Below the pieces are notes generated by a model. That model had not been told where the DNA came from. It made no database searches and saw nothing but the letters and a program-made list of their open reading frames with translations. Made by a program: the position numbers and the translations under genes. From Oceanospirillales bacterium (lineage in GTDB: Bacteria; Pseudomonadota; Gammaproteobacteria; Pseudomonadales; Endozoicomonadaceae), in contig SIHQ01000004.1 of the NCBI GenBank assembly GCA_004762125.1, positions 124,001 through 188,000 on the forward strand: a stretch of DNA of 64,000 nt, in the 5' to 3' direction. This document shows positions 17,948-26,877 of this stretch, in pieces (within the stretch, counting starts at the first letter, position 1; every line of letters starts with the position of its first letter).

Positions 17948-18256
17948 AAACAATACCAGTCAATAGAAGATGCTTGGTAAAAGGGAGCTGAACAACTTTA
18001 GATGTGAAAAGCCAATCTGGATGAATAGATTGTCAACTGGGCATGGCAGGTCAAAAATCAGGCGGATTTAGGTGAAAATTTATCGTTCATGCACAGTATT
18101 CTCAAAAAAGCACTCGCGACGATTACCTATTGCGATAATGAATATTACTTACTAGAAGCATTTGAAACAAGCGATAAACCTCTATAAAGCCCTATTCAGT
18201 AAAGCCGATGGTTCGAAAGACCCCAATATCCAACAGCGCACCGGAGAGAGACAATT
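17948..18256. other. Divergent intergenic region, 309 bp
   Basis: No coding sequence or strong RNA structure was seen. A possible promoter for the downstream lipoprotein gene is TTGAAA at 18162-18167 with TATAAA at 18183-18188, but the 15-bp spacing is shorter than ideal. Confidence 0.3.
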
Positions 18257-19153
18257 ATGGTTTTTCGAAACCTGCTGGGAGCAGCCATGGCATTGCTGGT
18301 AGCAGGCTGTGCTTCCTTTGATTTCATGCCCCGAAATGACATCAAATCTGCCTACAATCATCAGTGGTCCAAGGCTAAAAACCTAACTTATGCTGGCGGC
18401 ATGCGAGCAAAAGTTCATGACCAGCAGCTACCTGCTGGAGCCTATGACAACAAAGGCAAACTTCAGGAATACAAGCTTGGTAATATTTCCCACCCAGCCT
18501 ACGGCAGCGCCAGTGGCGTTACCGGAGTAACTGTTCAGCCCTATGGGGCATTTGAACACTTTTACTGGGGTTGGACGGTACCCGGAGCCAGCCACTATCA
18601 GGAAAATCGTTTCTTTGCCTGGATGCCAGTGGATATGGGCAAAGACGAATTTCTGGCCAGAGACACTTTGGAACTCATGTTGAGCAGGGCTTCCCTGAGC
18701 ATACTTAACGACATGAACTACAAGTACAAACCAGTAAAGTCTCCCTATGAAGTTCAGGGACAGAAATTCAAGCAGTGGTATCTGGAGCAAACTGGTGGCA
18801 ACTGCTCTTTTGCTCGCATGAACTGTGTCCTCAGTATCTTTGTTCCGGTCCCCCAGGCAATCAGTCAGGCTCCTTTCTTCAGCTATTACAGCATGGCAGG
18901 GCAGCCCGCATGGTTCTTCCATTCTGGTAATAGCGAAACCTTCCCAAGGCTTGCCATTACTCAGGGAGAAGGCTTGAAGAGTATCAGTGAGAATGTTTTC
19001 TATCAGAAACTCAGTGCTCGCCTTCCGGGCTGGCTCTATTTTTATGAAGCCCCCAACGAAGTAGGAACGGGCGATAACAATAGAACCATTGCTTATCCCT
19101 ACATCCTTGAGAAGGGTAAACCACTGCTCTTTATCCGCCCTACCAATAAGTAG
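18257..19153 (+). CDS. Hypothetical lipoprotein, 298 aa
   Basis: I do not recognise this gene. A classical lipoprotein signal peptide (lipobox LVAGC, cysteine 18) is followed by a mature domain rich in aromatic residues and glycine, with FEHFYWGWTVPG, RFFAWMPVDMG and GQPAWFFHSGN as conspicuous segments and a cysteine pair (NCSFARMNC) that may form a disulfide. The ribosome site GGAGAG is ideally spaced from the ATG. The +1 to +4 residues after the cysteine (ASFD) lack an Asp at +2, so outer-membrane sorting is likely. The gene is a single unit ended by a strong hairpin at 19161. Confidence 0.75.
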   Translation: MVFRNLLGAAMALLVAGCASFDFMPRNDIKSAYNHQWSKAKNLTYAGGMRAKVHDQQLPAGAYDNKGKLQEYKLGNISHPAYGSASGVTGVTVQPYGAFEHFYWGWTVPGASHYQENRFFAWMPVDMGKDEFLARDTLELMLSRASLSILNDMNYKYKPVKSPYEVQGQKFKQWYLEQTGGNCSFARMNCVLSIFVPVPQAISQAPFFSYYSMAGQPAWFFHSGNSETFPRLAITQGEGLKSISENVFYQKLSARLPGWLYFYEAPNEVGTGDNNRTIAYPYILEKGKPLLFIRPTNK

Positions 19154-19160
19154 ATTGCCC

Positions 19161-19187
19161 AACCTCCAGTACACCGTGCTGGAGGTT
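19161..19187 (+). terminator. Intrinsic terminator after the hypothetical lipoprotein gene
   Basis: AACCTCCAGTAC pairs with GTGCTGGAGGTT around an ACC loop (12 bp, one G-U), followed by TTTCT. It begins 7 bp after the stop codon. Confidence 0.75.
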
Positions 19188-19281
19188 TCTATTGGATTAC
19201 CTCTCTTAGAATTAAACCACTGCTATAGTTTCCCCAACAAAAACAGACAATAACTCCAATAACTGAGCAGGAGACTCCGTT

Positions 19282-20658
19282 TTGCCCTCTGCCATAGAAC
19301 CTCTCGAAGATCAGCCCTCTCAACGAAGTCAATTCAGCTCACGGTTCAGCTTTATTATTGCTGCGGCTGGCTGTGCCGTAGGGGTAGGTAATATCTGGAG
19401 TTTCCCTACACAGACAGCTCAGAATGGCGGCGCTGCCTTCGTACTGGTTTACTTGATTTTTTCTTTTATCCTTGCCTATCCGGCCCTTGTTGCCGAGCTG
19501 ACAATTGGTCGATACAGTCAGTCCAACTCAGTATCAGCATTGACTGGGCTTGATCAGCGACCCTGGGTAAGCAGAATCGCCCTTGTTACCAGTTTGGTAG
19601 GACTTGCCACACTGACTCTTATCTACAGCTTTTACAGCATTGTTGGAGGCTGGTTCATTGGTTTTACTTTAGCTCCAGCCCTTAAGCTATTGGGTACTGA
19701 GACTACGGCTAGCTGGTTGACCAGTTTTGATGCGCCTTCAAGCATTTTTCTAACCTTTGCTTTTATGACGCTGACCACTCTCATAGTGACAGCCGGAGTC
19801 AAAAAAGGGATTGAAAAATGGTGTAACCGTTTGATGCCCACGCTGTTCATTTTACTGGCAATTCTAATTGTTTTCGTGTTGCAAAAGCCTGGCGGCATTG
19901 AAGGGTTGAAAGCTTATCTACTGCCTGATTTTTCTCGAATATTTGATCAGAAATTGCTGATTGCGGCCCTGGGGCAATCCTTTTTCTCAATGTCATTGGG
20001 CGTAGGTTGTATGCTGGTTTACGGTTCTTACCTTAAGAAACAGGCCAACCTGCCTTTGACTGCATTTCAGGTAGCGGCCGTTGACAGTAGTGTGGCTTTT
20101 TTGGCCGGACTTCTCATCATTCCCTGCATGTATGTCGCTATGCAGCAAGGTATTGAAATCTATACTCCCGAAGGCCAGTTACACAGTTCCGATACCCTGG
20201 TCTTTACCGTATTACCTGCACTTTTTTCACAGATGGGTACAATGGGGAACTTTGTCGCTATCGCCTTCTTTGTTCTGCTGGTTATTGCTGCTCTTACTTC
20301 TTCAATCTCGCTGCTCGAGCCAACCGTTGCATGGATGGAGGAGAATCATCGATTCAGACGTCGCCATGCCAGCTGGATTATTACCTGTTTTGCGTCTCTG
20401 CTATCCATGGCAATTATCATTCACATTGAAACATTGTTTGGACTGGCTATTACTTTGGCTACCCAGTATCTGCAGCCATTACTCTGCTTTATGTTCGCTA
20501 TTTACGGCAGTTGGATTATGCGACAGGATCGTCTATTAAAGGAATTGAGTCAGGGATACCCTGAACTTAAGGAAGGGTTGTTTTGGAAAATATGGCCCTG
20601 GTATATCAGAACAGTTTGTCCCGGACTGATTCTATTACTGTTCCTCAGCAACCTCTGA
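19282..20658 (+). CDS. Sodium-dependent transporter of the NSS/SNF family
   Basis: A LeuT-type sodium symporter in the inner membrane. The helix 1 sodium and substrate motif AAAGCAVGVGNIWSFP is intact and NGGAAFVLVYLIF follows. About 11 hydrophobic segments are visible in 458 residues, the common number in bacterial members. The start is TTG 19282, with GGAG 8 bp upstream; no ATG lies before helix 1. Substrates of bacterial members are usually amino acids (leucine, tryptophan, tyrosine, methionine), but the exact one cannot be read here. Confidence 0.92.
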   Translation: MPSAIEPLEDQPSQRSQFSSRFSFIIAAAGCAVGVGNIWSFPTQTAQNGGAAFVLVYLIFSFILAYPALVAELTIGRYSQSNSVSALTGLDQRPWVSRIALVTSLVGLATLTLIYSFYSIVGGWFIGFTLAPALKLLGTETTASWLTSFDAPSSIFLTFAFMTLTTLIVTAGVKKGIEKWCNRLMPTLFILLAILIVFVLQKPGGIEGLKAYLLPDFSRIFDQKLLIAALGQSFFSMSLGVGCMLVYGSYLKKQANLPLTAFQVAAVDSSVAFLAGLLIIPCMYVAMQQGIEIYTPEGQLHSSDTLVFTVLPALFSQMGTMGNFVAIAFFVLLVIAALTSSISLLEPTVAWMEENHRFRRRHASWIITCFASLLSMAIIIHIETLFGLAITLATQYLQPLLCFMFAIYGSWIMRQDRLLKELSQGYPELKEGLFWKIWPWYIRTVCPGLILLLFLSNL

Positions 20659-20673
20659 ATGACGCCAAACACG

Positions 20674-20705
20674 ACACCACCGGTCGTTACTTTAGTCGGT
20701 GGTGT
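20674..20705 (+). terminator. Hairpin after the NSS transporter gene
   Basis: ACACCACCG (20674-20682) and CGGTGGTGT (20697-20705) form a perfect 9-bp stem with a 14-nt loop, 16 bp after the transporter stop. There is no clear U-tract. Confidence 0.5.
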
Positions 20706-20840
20706 AAGTAGCTACTTATTTACCGCGAATATTTTTTCAGCAGCGAAAGTGACTAAAAAACATTCTCCGCTCATAGCTGTTTACGCCAATGTTATACTCC
20801 CACCCTGATTTTGCTCTCTAATGATAAAAGCACCTGATAT

Positions 20841-21455
20841 ATGACTCTTACATCGTGGTTATCCTTGCTCGCAATCTGTGCACTCGGGGCTATTTCTCCC
20901 GGCCCTAGTCTTGCGGCTGTTCTGAAAAGCACCCTTCAAGGATCCAGAAGCCACGGAGTGGTCACCGCAATCAGTCATGCTTTAGGGATAGGTATATACG
21001 CTTTTTTGGTGGCTGCCGGTATTGCTATTGTTATTACTGAAACACCTTGGTTGTTCCATCTAATAACTTACGCTGGTGCTATTTACCTTGCCTGGATGGG
21101 TATCAAATCCATTCGTTCAAGTTCAGCTCTTGCAGGTGAGAATCAGCAAGCTGGGTCTTTGTTATCCTACAAACAAGCAGCTATAGACGGGTTTCTGATT
21201 TCATTTTTGAATCCGAAAATTGCCGTATTCTTTCTGGCCCTGTTCAGTCAGTTCGTTACCGCAGAAACAACCCTTGGTGTTCAATCAGGCATGGCTCTGA
21301 TAGCAACACTCTGTGATGGCATTTGGTATTGCATGATTGCTGGAGTGGCAGGTCACTCTAAAGTGCTCCCTATGCTGAGAAAGAATGCGACCTTAATAAA
21401 CAGATTGTGTGGAGCTTTGTTGATCATTGTTGCATTAAGAATACTGATGCTATAA
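20841..21455 (+). CDS. LysE/RhtB family amino-acid exporter
   Basis: A six-helix inner-membrane exporter of 204 residues. The family's N-terminal motif ISPGPSLAAVLKSTLQGSR is followed by HALGIGIYAFLVAAG and by FLISFLNPKIAVFFLALFSQF, the LysE/RhtB signature (LNPK). Related proteins export homoserine, threonine, leucine or lysine. It is transcribed toward ilvD and shares a bidirectional terminator with it. The specific substrate is unknown. Confidence 0.9.
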   Translation: MTLTSWLSLLAICALGAISPGPSLAAVLKSTLQGSRSHGVVTAISHALGIGIYAFLVAAGIAIVITETPWLFHLITYAGAIYLAWMGIKSIRSSSALAGENQQAGSLLSYKQAAIDGFLISFLNPKIAVFFLALFSQFVTAETTLGVQSGMALIATLCDGIWYCMIAGVAGHSKVLPMLRKNATLINRLCGALLIIVALRILML

Positions 21456-21470
21456 ACCAAACTTGGATAC

Positions 21471-21496
21471 AAAAAAAGGGGAGCATAATGCTCCCC
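21471..21496. terminator. Bidirectional terminator between lysE-type gene and ilvD
   Basis: GGGGAGCA (21478-21485) pairs with TGCTCCCC (21489-21496) around TAA. The A-run at 21471-21477 becomes a U-tract for ilvD on the minus strand, and TCCTTCTT serves the plus-strand gene. Confidence 0.9.
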
Positions 21497-21519
21497 TCCT
21501 TCTTCGTAAGAAAATACAA

Positions 21520-23361
21520 TCAGTCCAGCAGAGAAACGTCTCTGACTGCGCCTTTGTCAGCACTGGTTACCATTGCTGCATAGGCTTTTAGCGCAGCAGA
21601 TACCTTCCGTGGACGCTCTTTCTCCGGCTTCCAACCTGCTTTACCTTTTGCATCCATAACCGCACGACGTTCACTCAACTCTTCATCGGTCAGTTGAACG
21701 TTAATGGTTCGATTAGGGATATCAATACGAATGATGTCGCCTTTCTCCACCAGACCGATATTGCCACCTGCCGCAGCTTCCGGAGAAGCATGCCCGATAG
21801 ATAGGCCCGAAGTGCCACCAGAGAAACGACCATCGGTCAGTAACGCACACTCTTTACCAAGGCCTTTGGATTTCAGGTAGCTGGTGGGGTAAAGCATTTC
21901 CTGCATACCCGGCCCGCCTTTTGGACCTTCATAGCGAATGATAACCACATCACCGGATTTAACTCTATCTTCGAGAATATCGCTGACAGCACCTTCCTGA
22001 CTTTCACAAATGTGTGCAGGCCCTTCAAACACCAAAATGCTCTCATCAACACCGGATGTTTTAACGACACAACCATCCAGCGCAATATTACCGGCCAGTA
22101 CGGCTAAACCGCCTTCACTGCTGTACGCATTTTCCAAAGAGCGTATGCAGCCCTGCTCTCGATCGTCATCCAGTGTTTCCCAGCGAGTATCCTGACTAAA
22201 GGCTTCTGTCGTACGAATACCGGCAGGCCCAGCTTTGAAGAAAGTATGTACGGCTTCACTGTCTGTCTGCTTGATATCCCATTTGGCCAGAGCTGATTTC
22301 ATGGATTCAGCATGGACGACGGGGAGATCATTGTGCAGTAATCCAGCTCTGTCCAACTCCCCCAAAATACCAAACACACCACCGGCACGATGTACGTCTT
22401 CCATATGGTATTTCTGAATATTAGGAGCCACTTTACAGAACTGTGGCACTTTTCTGGATAGGGCATCGATATGAGACATATCGAAATCAATACCGCCTTC
22501 CTGAGCCGCTGCTAACAAGTGCAGAATCGTGTTAGTAGAGCCACCCATAGCAATATCCAGACACATAGCATTTTCAAATGCTTTGAAACTGGCAATATTA
22601 CGGGGCAATACTGATTCATCATCCTGTTCATAATAACGTTTGGTGATATCAACAATCGTACGACCGGCTTGAAGAAACAGCTCTTTACGATCCGCGTGAG
22701 TGGCCAGCATGGAACCATTACCCGGCAGGGAAAGGCCCAGTGCTTCGGTCAAACAGTTCATGGAGTTAGCCGTAAACATACCTGAACAGGAACCACAGGT
22801 AGGGCAAGCTGAGCGCTCGTATTCAGCAACGGTTTCATCGTCAGCATCTGAAGCCGCGATCACCATGGCGTCCACCAGATCCAACCCATGGTTCGCCAAT
22901 TTGGTTTTACCCGCTTCCATGGGGCCACCGGAAACAAAAACCACGGGGATATTCAGGCGCAGTGCTGCATTCAGCATTCCTGGTGTGATTTTGTCGCAGT
23001 TGGAAATGCACACCAATGCATCCGCGCAGTGGGCATTCACCATATATTCGACAGAGTCGGCGATAATATCCCGGCTCGGTAGGGAATAGAGCATGCCATC
23101 ATGACCCATGGCAATACCGTCATCGACGGCAATGGTGTTGAACTCTTTGGCAACACCGCCGTGTTTTTCAATTTCTCTGGCTACCAGCTGTCCCATGTCT
23201 TTTAGATGAACATGACCGGGCACAAACTGGGTGAAAGAGTTGGCAATGGCGATAATAGGCTTTTTAAAGTCACCATCCGTCATGCCTGTGGCGCGCCACA
23301 AAGAGCGCGCTCCGGCCATATTACGGCCATGGGTAGAAGTTCTGGATCGATATGCGGGCAT
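21520..23361 (-). CDS. ilvD: Dihydroxy-acid dehydratase
   Basis: IlvD dehydrates dihydroxy-isovalerate and dihydroxy-methylvalerate in valine, leucine and isoleucine synthesis. The Fe-S cluster cysteines are visible in [12 protein letters not shown] and [28 protein letters not shown] and [21 protein letters not shown] are diagnostic. The product is 613 residues, close to E. coli IlvD (616). AAAGGAC precedes the ATG at 23361. A leader of about 245 nt may run from an extended -10 promoter at 23614 and would include the rod-like inverted-repeat element at 23412-23562. Confidence 0.98.
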   Translation of the reverse strand: MPAYRSRTSTHGRNMAGARSLWRATGMTDGDFKKPIIAIANSFTQFVPGHVHLKDMGQLVAREIEKHGGVAKEFNTIAVDDGIAMGHDGMLYSLPSRDIIADSVEYMVNAHCADALVCISNCDKITPGMLNAALRLNIPVVFVSGGPMEAGKTKLANHGLDLVDAMVIAASDADDETVAEYERSACPTCGSCSGMFTANSMNCLTEALGLSLPGNGSMLATHADRKELFLQAGRTIVDITKRYYEQDDESVLPRNIASFKAFENAMCLDIAMGGSTNTILHLLAAAQEGGIDFDMSHIDALSRKVPQFCKVAPNIQKYHMEDVHRAGGVFGILGELDRAGLLHNDLPVVHAESMKSALAKWDIKQTDSEAVHTFFKAGPAGIRTTEAFSQDTRWETLDDDREQGCIRSLENAYSSEGGLAVLAGNIALDGCVVKTSGVDESILVFEGPAHICESQEGAVSDILEDRVKSGDVVIIRYEGPKGGPGMQEMLYPTSYLKSKGLGKECALLTDGRFSGGTSGLSIGHASPEAAAGGNIGLVEKGDIIRIDIPNRTINVQLTDEELSERRAVMDAKGKAGWKPEKERPRKVSAALKAYAAMVTSADKGAVRDVSLLD

Positions 23362-23411
23362 GACAATGTCCTTTATTACTGTTCTCTGACTCTTGTCCGT
23401 TCACTAGGAGG

Positions 23412-23562
23412 CTGATCGAGAATAGCGCCCATAGCAAGGACGGCAGGAAATTGAGGATAAAGATTCAGTTTTGTGAGGCAAATAGCGAGCTATTTAACGA
23501 ACAAGAACAAATCTTTAGACCAATTTTCTGCCACCGCAGTAGGGCAGGCTATTCTCGGTCAG
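23412..23562. ncRNA. Rod-like structured element between ilvD and the 23702 gene
   Basis: The 151-bp region folds into one long hairpin. Helix 1 is 23412-23426 with 23548-23562 (15 bp); helix 2 is 23427-23430 with 23542-23545; then comes a large internal loop. Helix 3 is 23442-23453 with 23521-23532 (12 bp), helix 4 is 23459-23465 with 23510-23516, and helix 5 is 23468-23474 with 23501-23508 (one bulge). An apical AAATAGC/GCTATTT hairpin at 23480-23495 closes the rod. The only two imperfect pairs in helices 1 and 3 are G-U in plus-strand RNA but A-C in minus-strand RNA, favouring a plus-strand RNA. It could instead be an ilvD leader structure or a small palindromic mobile element; no target duplication is evident. 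Confidence 0.5.
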
Positions 23563-23613
23563 ACTCCCAGGCAGACTGGTTCACTGAATCAAGCCTGTTC
23601 CTGACTGCGAGGC

Positions 23614-23622
23614 AGTATACCA
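23614..23622 (-). promoter_or_regulatory. Extended -10 promoter candidate for ilvD
   Basis: On the minus strand TGGTATACT contains a TG motif one base before TATACT, an extended -10 that can work without a good -35. Transcription from here would give ilvD a leader of roughly 245 nt containing the inverted-repeat element. No convincing -35 is seen. Confidence 0.35.
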
Positions 23623-23701
23623 AATCTGCTTTAAACAAATAGTTTCACTACAAATGACGGGGGAAATGGAATTTCCTGACTAGCGCCAAGTCTCAATTTA
23701 T

Positions 23702-24214
23702 ATGAAACAATTCCGGCTATTAGTCATACTCTTTGCTGCTTCCTATGCAGCCGCTGACACATTTACTCTCCATACTGGACTACCCAATCATCCGGAACGT
23801 TTTCTATATCATCAAGAATCTTCTTCAACCATGGAAGCTGAGATCCACGGTAAACAGCACACCTTCGAGTTATTTGCCCGGCAAACTTTAGAGATCGGTA
23901 CTGTTTTAACTCCAGAAGAGCAGAGTTACCCTGATATGAAAAACAGTGCTATAAGAAAACAGTCTATGCTTCAAATCAGCTGTGATCGGAAAACAAAAGA
24001 CAAAGGACTTATATCGAGAAAAATAAAAGATATCTGGATTAACACTTCAGGGCGCTGTCTGGAATCAAAACAGATCGCCTTTAAATCGAAAAAATCAACA
24101 AAAGAAGGGCTTGTCACCACTGAAACAAGCCGAATTAACTGCACTGCTGATAACTACTTCTACCGATTTTTTCCGTTTTGGAGGCTAATGCCTGAATATC
24201 AGGCTTTAAGATAA
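23702..24214 (+). CDS. Hypothetical exported protein, 170 aa
   Basis: I do not recognise this gene. Residues 1-18 form a signal peptide (MKQFRLLVILFAASYAAA, cleavage before DTF). The mature part is rich in polar and basic residues and contains three cysteines (QISCDRK, GRCLESK, RINCTAD), which could support one disulfide. No good Shine-Dalgarno sequence lies before the ATG at 23702. Its last 16 bp overlap the convergent DUF3581 gene, leaving no room for separate terminators. Lysine-rich, A/T-rich coding suggests a lineage-specific gene. Confidence 0.65.
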   Translation: MKQFRLLVILFAASYAAADTFTLHTGLPNHPERFLYHQESSSTMEAEIHGKQHTFELFARQTLEIGTVLTPEEQSYPDMKNSAIRKQSMLQISCDRKTKDKGLISRKIKDIWINTSGRCLESKQIAFKSKKSTKEGLVTTETSRINCTADNYFYRFFPFWRLMPEYQALR

Positions 24215-24912
24215 CCCGCTTTACGCTCAATATATTCCGCAACTACGTTGTCCATCACTTCCTGATCAAATTCTCGCAAGTTAGCAAGAATCATGGTTTT
24301 CTTACCTTCTCCAACAATGACCCCATTGTCTTTAAAAATAAAACCAAGAGTTACATTGCCCCGCTTACCATTAATATCCAGGCAAGCATGACTGGCTTCA
24401 ATTTCAGGATTTTTTAAATCAACAGAATTCAGATGAATAGACATGCTTTCATAAATGACCAATGGTCTGGCCACATTGATCATGACATTTTTTTCTTTCA
24501 TCAATGGCACCAGTACATGTGGAAAATTTTCTCCAGAGAAAGCCACATACGATTTAATCAGTTGTTCAATCAACTGACTGTCAGTACTTGTATCACCACT
24601 GTGTTCAACCTTCAGATACTCTTTGCTTTTTGCGTCACAGATGATTTTATCGTCATTGTCACCGGTAACAATATGCAAACCAACGCCTTCGCTAACCATG
24701 CCACTGAAATGAACTCGCATATTGCTGCAGAGGCCTTCAGACATCAGAATTCGGGCAAAAAGTAGATCTCCAGGCACACAGAACTTCTTGGTGTCCACAT
24801 CGTGAAGCGGGTTGAAGTCGTTGGCAACATCCTTGGCAAAGGCACTGGATTGCTCACGAGTGAAGGAAAAAAGATTATCTTCTAATTCTGTACAATATTG
24901 ATCTAAAAACAT
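24199..24912 (-). CDS. DUF3581 family protein
   Basis: The N terminus (FTREQSSAFAKDVANDFNPLHD followed by KKFCVPGDLLFARIL) matches DUF3581, a family found in marine gammaproteobacteria such as Vibrio and Shewanella. The DFNPLHD segment recalls MaoC-type hot-dog dehydratases, so a hot-dog fold acting on acyl thioesters is plausible but unproven. The protein is 237 residues and soluble, with no signal peptide. It is separated by 165 bp from the symporter gene upstream and probably has its own promoter; TTGCCA lies at a suitable place on the minus strand but the -10 is poor. Confidence 0.8.
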   Translation of the reverse strand: MFLDQYCTELEDNLFSFTREQSSAFAKDVANDFNPLHDVDTKKFCVPGDLLFARILMSEGLCSNMRVHFSGMVSEGVGLHIVTGDNDDKIICDAKSKEYLKVEHSGDTSTDSQLIEQLIKSYVAFSGENFPHVLVPLMKEKNVMINVARPLVIYESMSIHLNSVDLKNPEIEASHACLDINGKRGNVTLGFIFKDNGVIVGEGKKTMILANLREFDQEVMDNVVAEYIERKAGYLKA

Positions 24913-25077
24913 AATGGTAAATTATTCACTTGACTGATTACTGGCAATGCCGAACCAGTTGGGGTTTTTTATTCCTCGATCCGGAGGGTTCGGTTCAGTT
25001 GACTAAAAGAGCAGAAAGCAACTTTCAGGTAATCTGAATGACTGTTCCATCATACCGACTGACTGTCTCTACAACTG

Positions 25078-26604
25078 TTACGAAATCGTAGCTTTTTGTT
25101 TATCAGGATTTCGATATCCGTACTTTTGTTCTGAATCTTGATCCGGCCAGTATAAAGATGCAATCCAGCCAGCAATCATAGATACAACAAACGCTAGGGG
25201 AAGAGATTCCATTGCTTGAAAGTACTCACCAATACTCTCCAGTTGCTGCAACCAGACTTTTCCAACCACAATCATAGTCGCTCCACTGATCATTGACACT
25301 AATGCCCCAACCGATGAGTACCCTCGCCAAAAAAGCCCGAGAATAACAACAGGTGAGAAAGTAGCCGTGATTCCAGACATGCCAAACACCGCAAACCAGA
25401 AAATAGTGTGCCCGGGAAGCAGGCGAGTTACTGCCAAAGCTAATAGAAAAGCGATAAATGCCAGACCCCAAATAATTATTCGTGATAGTCGTGTACGGCT
25501 ATAGGACTTCAGTTTTTTGTCTCCATAGAGTACGGCGTCACAAGTGACACTGCTGCTGGCCTGAAGCAACAAGGAGGAAAACGTCGACATAATTGCGGCA
25601 AGAATAGCGGCAATGTAGAAACCAACGACAACCGACGAGAAGAAGGACTGCGTCAGCATGCTCAAAACATTCTGGCCTCCATTTCCTAAAATCATTTCCG
25701 GATTATCACCCGATGCTGTGTATAGACAACGACCTATCATGCCAATTAACACCGCTGAAGAATCCGCTATCAACGTATAAGAAAGTGCCACCCACCGACC
25801 GTTGCGAATTTCATTCACATCCTTCACAGCAATAAAACGGGAAAATATATGTGGAGTCCCCAGAAACCCAAGACCAATAGTAAACAGGCCAATGATCTCG
25901 AAGTATCTGAGACTGTCCGTTCCCGGCCCGGTCAATGTCATCAGATCAGAATCAATCTCAGCCAGAACAGTAAACAGTCCCTGATCATGAGGCCAGAAAA
26001 ATATAGCCGCTACAGGCACCAAAAGAAGTGCCAGTAGCATCATGATTCCCTGAACACAATCCGTCCAGGCCACGGCCAGAAAGCCTCCTGCCGAGCTGTA
26101 TAAAGTCACGACCAGAAAACCAACCGCGGCTCCAACGAAGTAATTCCAGTCCAGTGAATGTGCCAGTAAAGTGCCAGTAGCATCTATTTCTGCAGCAGCG
26201 TAAAGAATGCAGAAAAAGGTTAAAAAAATAACTGACGTATAGCGAATCTGTTTTTTACAACAGGGAAATCGATGCAAAAGAAAGTCAGTTGTCGTCAAGG
26301 CTCTGGACTGATCAATCTCCTTTCGAAATGGTTCCGCCATAAGAAACCAAGCGATACCTACACCAATTAACTCACCGGCTACCACCCAGAATGCACTTAA
26401 GCCAGCAACAGCTCCCAGCCCTGTAAGTCCCAATAATAGCCACGCCGACTCACCTGTTGCCTGAGTCGACAGCGCGGTAACGAAGTACCCCAACTGCCGG
26501 CCACCGGTGAAAAAATCTGTAACGCCCCGGCTTTTCCTGGATGCTCGATATCCCAAACACCCTAGAATCGAGAAATACAGGACAATGACAATATATAAAG
26601 ACAT
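25078..26604 (-). CDS. Sodium:solute symporter (SSS family, PutP-like)
   Basis: A sodium-coupled uptake transporter of 508 residues with about 13 membrane helices. FFTGGRQLGYFVTALSTQATGESAW is the helix 1-2 region of PutP-type symporters, and YSSAGGFLAVAWTDCVQGIMM is the classical SSS signature that follows in PutP. PutP itself carries proline, but the neighbouring omega-aminotransferase suggests an amino acid or amine substrate that is then transaminated. The ATG at 26604 overlaps the stop of the small upstream ORF (TGATG), implying coupled translation; a GTG one codon earlier is also possible. It is the last gene of a three-gene minus-strand operon. Confidence 0.92.
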   Translation of the reverse strand: MSLYIVIVLYFSILGCLGYRASRKSRGVTDFFTGGRQLGYFVTALSTQATGESAWLLLGLTGLGAVAGLSAFWVVAGELIGVGIAWFLMAEPFRKEIDQSRALTTTDFLLHRFPCCKKQIRYTSVIFLTFFCILYAAAEIDATGTLLAHSLDWNYFVGAAVGFLVVTLYSSAGGFLAVAWTDCVQGIMMLLALLLVPVAAIFFWPHDQGLFTVLAEIDSDLMTLTGPGTDSLRYFEIIGLFTIGLGFLGTPHIFSRFIAVKDVNEIRNGRWVALSYTLIADSSAVLIGMIGRCLYTASGDNPEMILGNGGQNVLSMLTQSFFSSVVVGFYIAAILAAIMSTFSSLLLQASSSVTCDAVLYGDKKLKSYSRTRLSRIIIWGLAFIAFLLALAVTRLLPGHTIFWFAVFGMSGITATFSPVVILGLFWRGYSSVGALVSMISGATMIVVGKVWLQQLESIGEYFQAMESLPLAFVVSMIAGWIASLYWPDQDSEQKYGYRNPDKQKATIS

Positions 26605-26843
26605 CACTGCTTCCAGCCACCAAAACAGTGCCAGGCTATAGGAAACGGTATAGAAAAATTCACTCCTATCATTCCCGCTTCACACAATTCGGTTAACTGG
26701 TCAGTGCGTTCAACATCTATTTTATTCAAGTCAGGTACAGTACAAACCAATCGACTATTGATTTGGTAGCGCAACTCAATGCCTTTATTTGAATAACTTT
26801 CCCTGTGTTGTCCTCCTATGAAATTCATTCTCTGCAATGACAT
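26604..26843 (-). CDS. Small unknown protein between aminotransferase and symporter
   Basis: I do not recognise this 79-residue product. It is soluble, has two cysteines near LVCTVPDL and LTELCEAG, and ends in IPFPIAWHCFGGWKQ. It is not one of the two-helix small subunits known for some solute symporters, since it has no membrane segment. I prefer the ATG at 26843, which has GAGAG 8 bp upstream; an ATG at 26864 would add seven residues but lacks a ribosome site. The stop overlaps the symporter start, and the gene begins 34 bp after the aminotransferase stop, so it belongs to this operon and may help use the same substrate. Confidence 0.6.
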   Translation of the reverse strand: MSLQRMNFIGGQHRESYSNKGIELRYQINSRLVCTVPDLNKIDVERTDQLTELCEAGMIGVNFSIPFPIAWHCFGGWKQ

Positions 26844-26877
26844 ATAGCGATCTCTCAAGTGCATTTTGTTGAAACAG

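Larger units (their letters stand above)
23362..23701. other. Intergenic region ilvD / 23702 gene, 340 bp
   Basis: This stretch has no credible coding sequence. It holds the rod-like element at 23412-23562 and the minus-strand extended -10 at 23614-23622. A 63-codon open frame at 23451-23642 lies across the structured element and has no ribosome site or recognisable product. Confidence 0.6.

Noticed and set aside
23412-23562. Structured element as the canonical 6S RNA gene
   Set aside because: It is shorter than typical 6S RNA (about 180 nt), lies away from zapA/ygfA, and I do not see the conserved 6S sequence blocks.
23451-23642. 63-codon frame between ilvD and the 23702 gene
   Set aside because: It runs through the long inverted-repeat element and has no ribosome site, so its codons follow the structure rather than a protein.
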